DNA of 40,989 bases from Halorubrum saccharovorum DSM 1137 (lineage in GTDB: Archaea; Halobacteriota; Halobacteria; Halobacteriales; Haloferacaceae). Below are positions 40,802 to 40,989 of this stretch, one piece after another. The notes below the pieces were generated by a model, which saw only the letters and a program-made list of their open reading frames with translations, had not been told where the DNA came from and made no database searches. Each line of letters starts with the position of its first letter. Position 1 is the first letter of the stretch. The stretch covers positions 1,010 through 41,998 of the forward strand of contig NZ_AOJE01000025.1 of the NCBI RefSeq assembly GCF_000337915.1, written 5' to 3'. A program made the translations under genes and the position numbers.

Positions 40802-40989
40802 TCGGTTCATCACCACCGACAGACTCGGGTTCGTCCTCACCAGACTCGTGGGGATACGCGAACACATCCGGCGCTCCCGTCCCAGTGAAGTACACCCGGC
40901 TCAGTGGGCCGGGCCGCCAAATACTGCTGCGCGGCGGATCACGCTCCACCCATCCCTCCTCCTCCATCACGCGCAGTGTCCGTCGCGCC
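40794..40989 (-). CDS. Winged-helix protein, C-terminal fragment (runs off right edge)
   Basis: The last 64 residues of a leftward gene are visible. ARRTLRVMEEEGWVERDPPR then SSIWRPGPLSRVYF is the end of a winged helix: recognition helix ending in R-x-L-x-x-M-E-E-E-G-W-V, then the wing. An acidic tail (SGEDEPESVGGDEPRQ) follows. This is the typical pattern of small haloarchaeal IclR- or MarR-type regulators. The N-terminal part lies outside the window. It is convergent with the ATPase operon and may be the element's regulator. Confidence 0.55.
   Translation of the reverse strand, partial: ARRTLRVMEEEGWVERDPPRSSIWRPGPLSRVYFTGTGAPDVFAYPHESGEDEPESVGGDEPRQ

Overview
The window comes from a haloarchaeon (class Halobacteria). 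The encoded proteins are strongly acidic. Several genes have a TATA-like box about 27-31 bases before the start codon with no room for a leader. There are several twin-arginine (Tat) signals, a TBP-family protein, and relics of haloarchaeal insertion sequences. It is an accessory region: no ribosomal or central housekeeping genes and no rRNA or tRNA were seen.

Layout. 1-9.1 kb is an insertion-sequence graveyard. It holds the start of a Tat-exported protein, decayed ISH3-like, IS6-family and IS630-family transposases, a decayed glutamine-amidotransferase-like gene beside an intact SelA-like PLP enzyme, a Doc-family toxin with a small partner, and two mini-elements with IS6-type ends that each carry a small membrane-protein gene. 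9.1-10.1 kb is an intact tyrosine integrase. 10.2-15.2 kb is a leftward set: a putative GIY-YIG-like protein, a 1243-residue fused restriction-methylation enzyme, and directly behind it a divergent TATA-binding-protein homologue. A four-helix membrane protein follows. 15.86-17.16 kb is a third unit with IS6-type ends and a near-perfect 8-bp target duplication; its only gene encodes a HEPN-type protein.

From about 17.2 kb to the right edge lies what looks like one large mobile element, cut by the window. Its left part has two tiny overlapping genes, seven iteron-like repeats (17726-17982), a cargo block (DUF4238 protein, winged-helix protein and several unknown genes) and an AbrB-like/serine-recombinase pair. 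Its right part (24064-40570) is a rightward array of fifteen genes, most of them overlapping or abutting within three blocks. Nearly all are exported or membrane proteins: a 1150-residue beta-propeller surface protein, a Tat subtilisin, further secreted proteins, many small membrane proteins, and a HerA/FtsK-like ATPase with a C-terminal winged helix. This looks like an envelope-associated machine (virion or vesicle assembly, or DNA transfer). I cannot match it to a named family.

Two DNA-level signals tie the element together. The 7-mer AGTSACT (S = C or G) occurs 50 times by my hand count between 23349 and 40798, against about two expected by chance, in several reading phases, and is paired as inverted repeats at gene ends. 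A near-palindrome with core CCAATATNGG lies before four gene blocks. Both suggest element-specific recognition systems.
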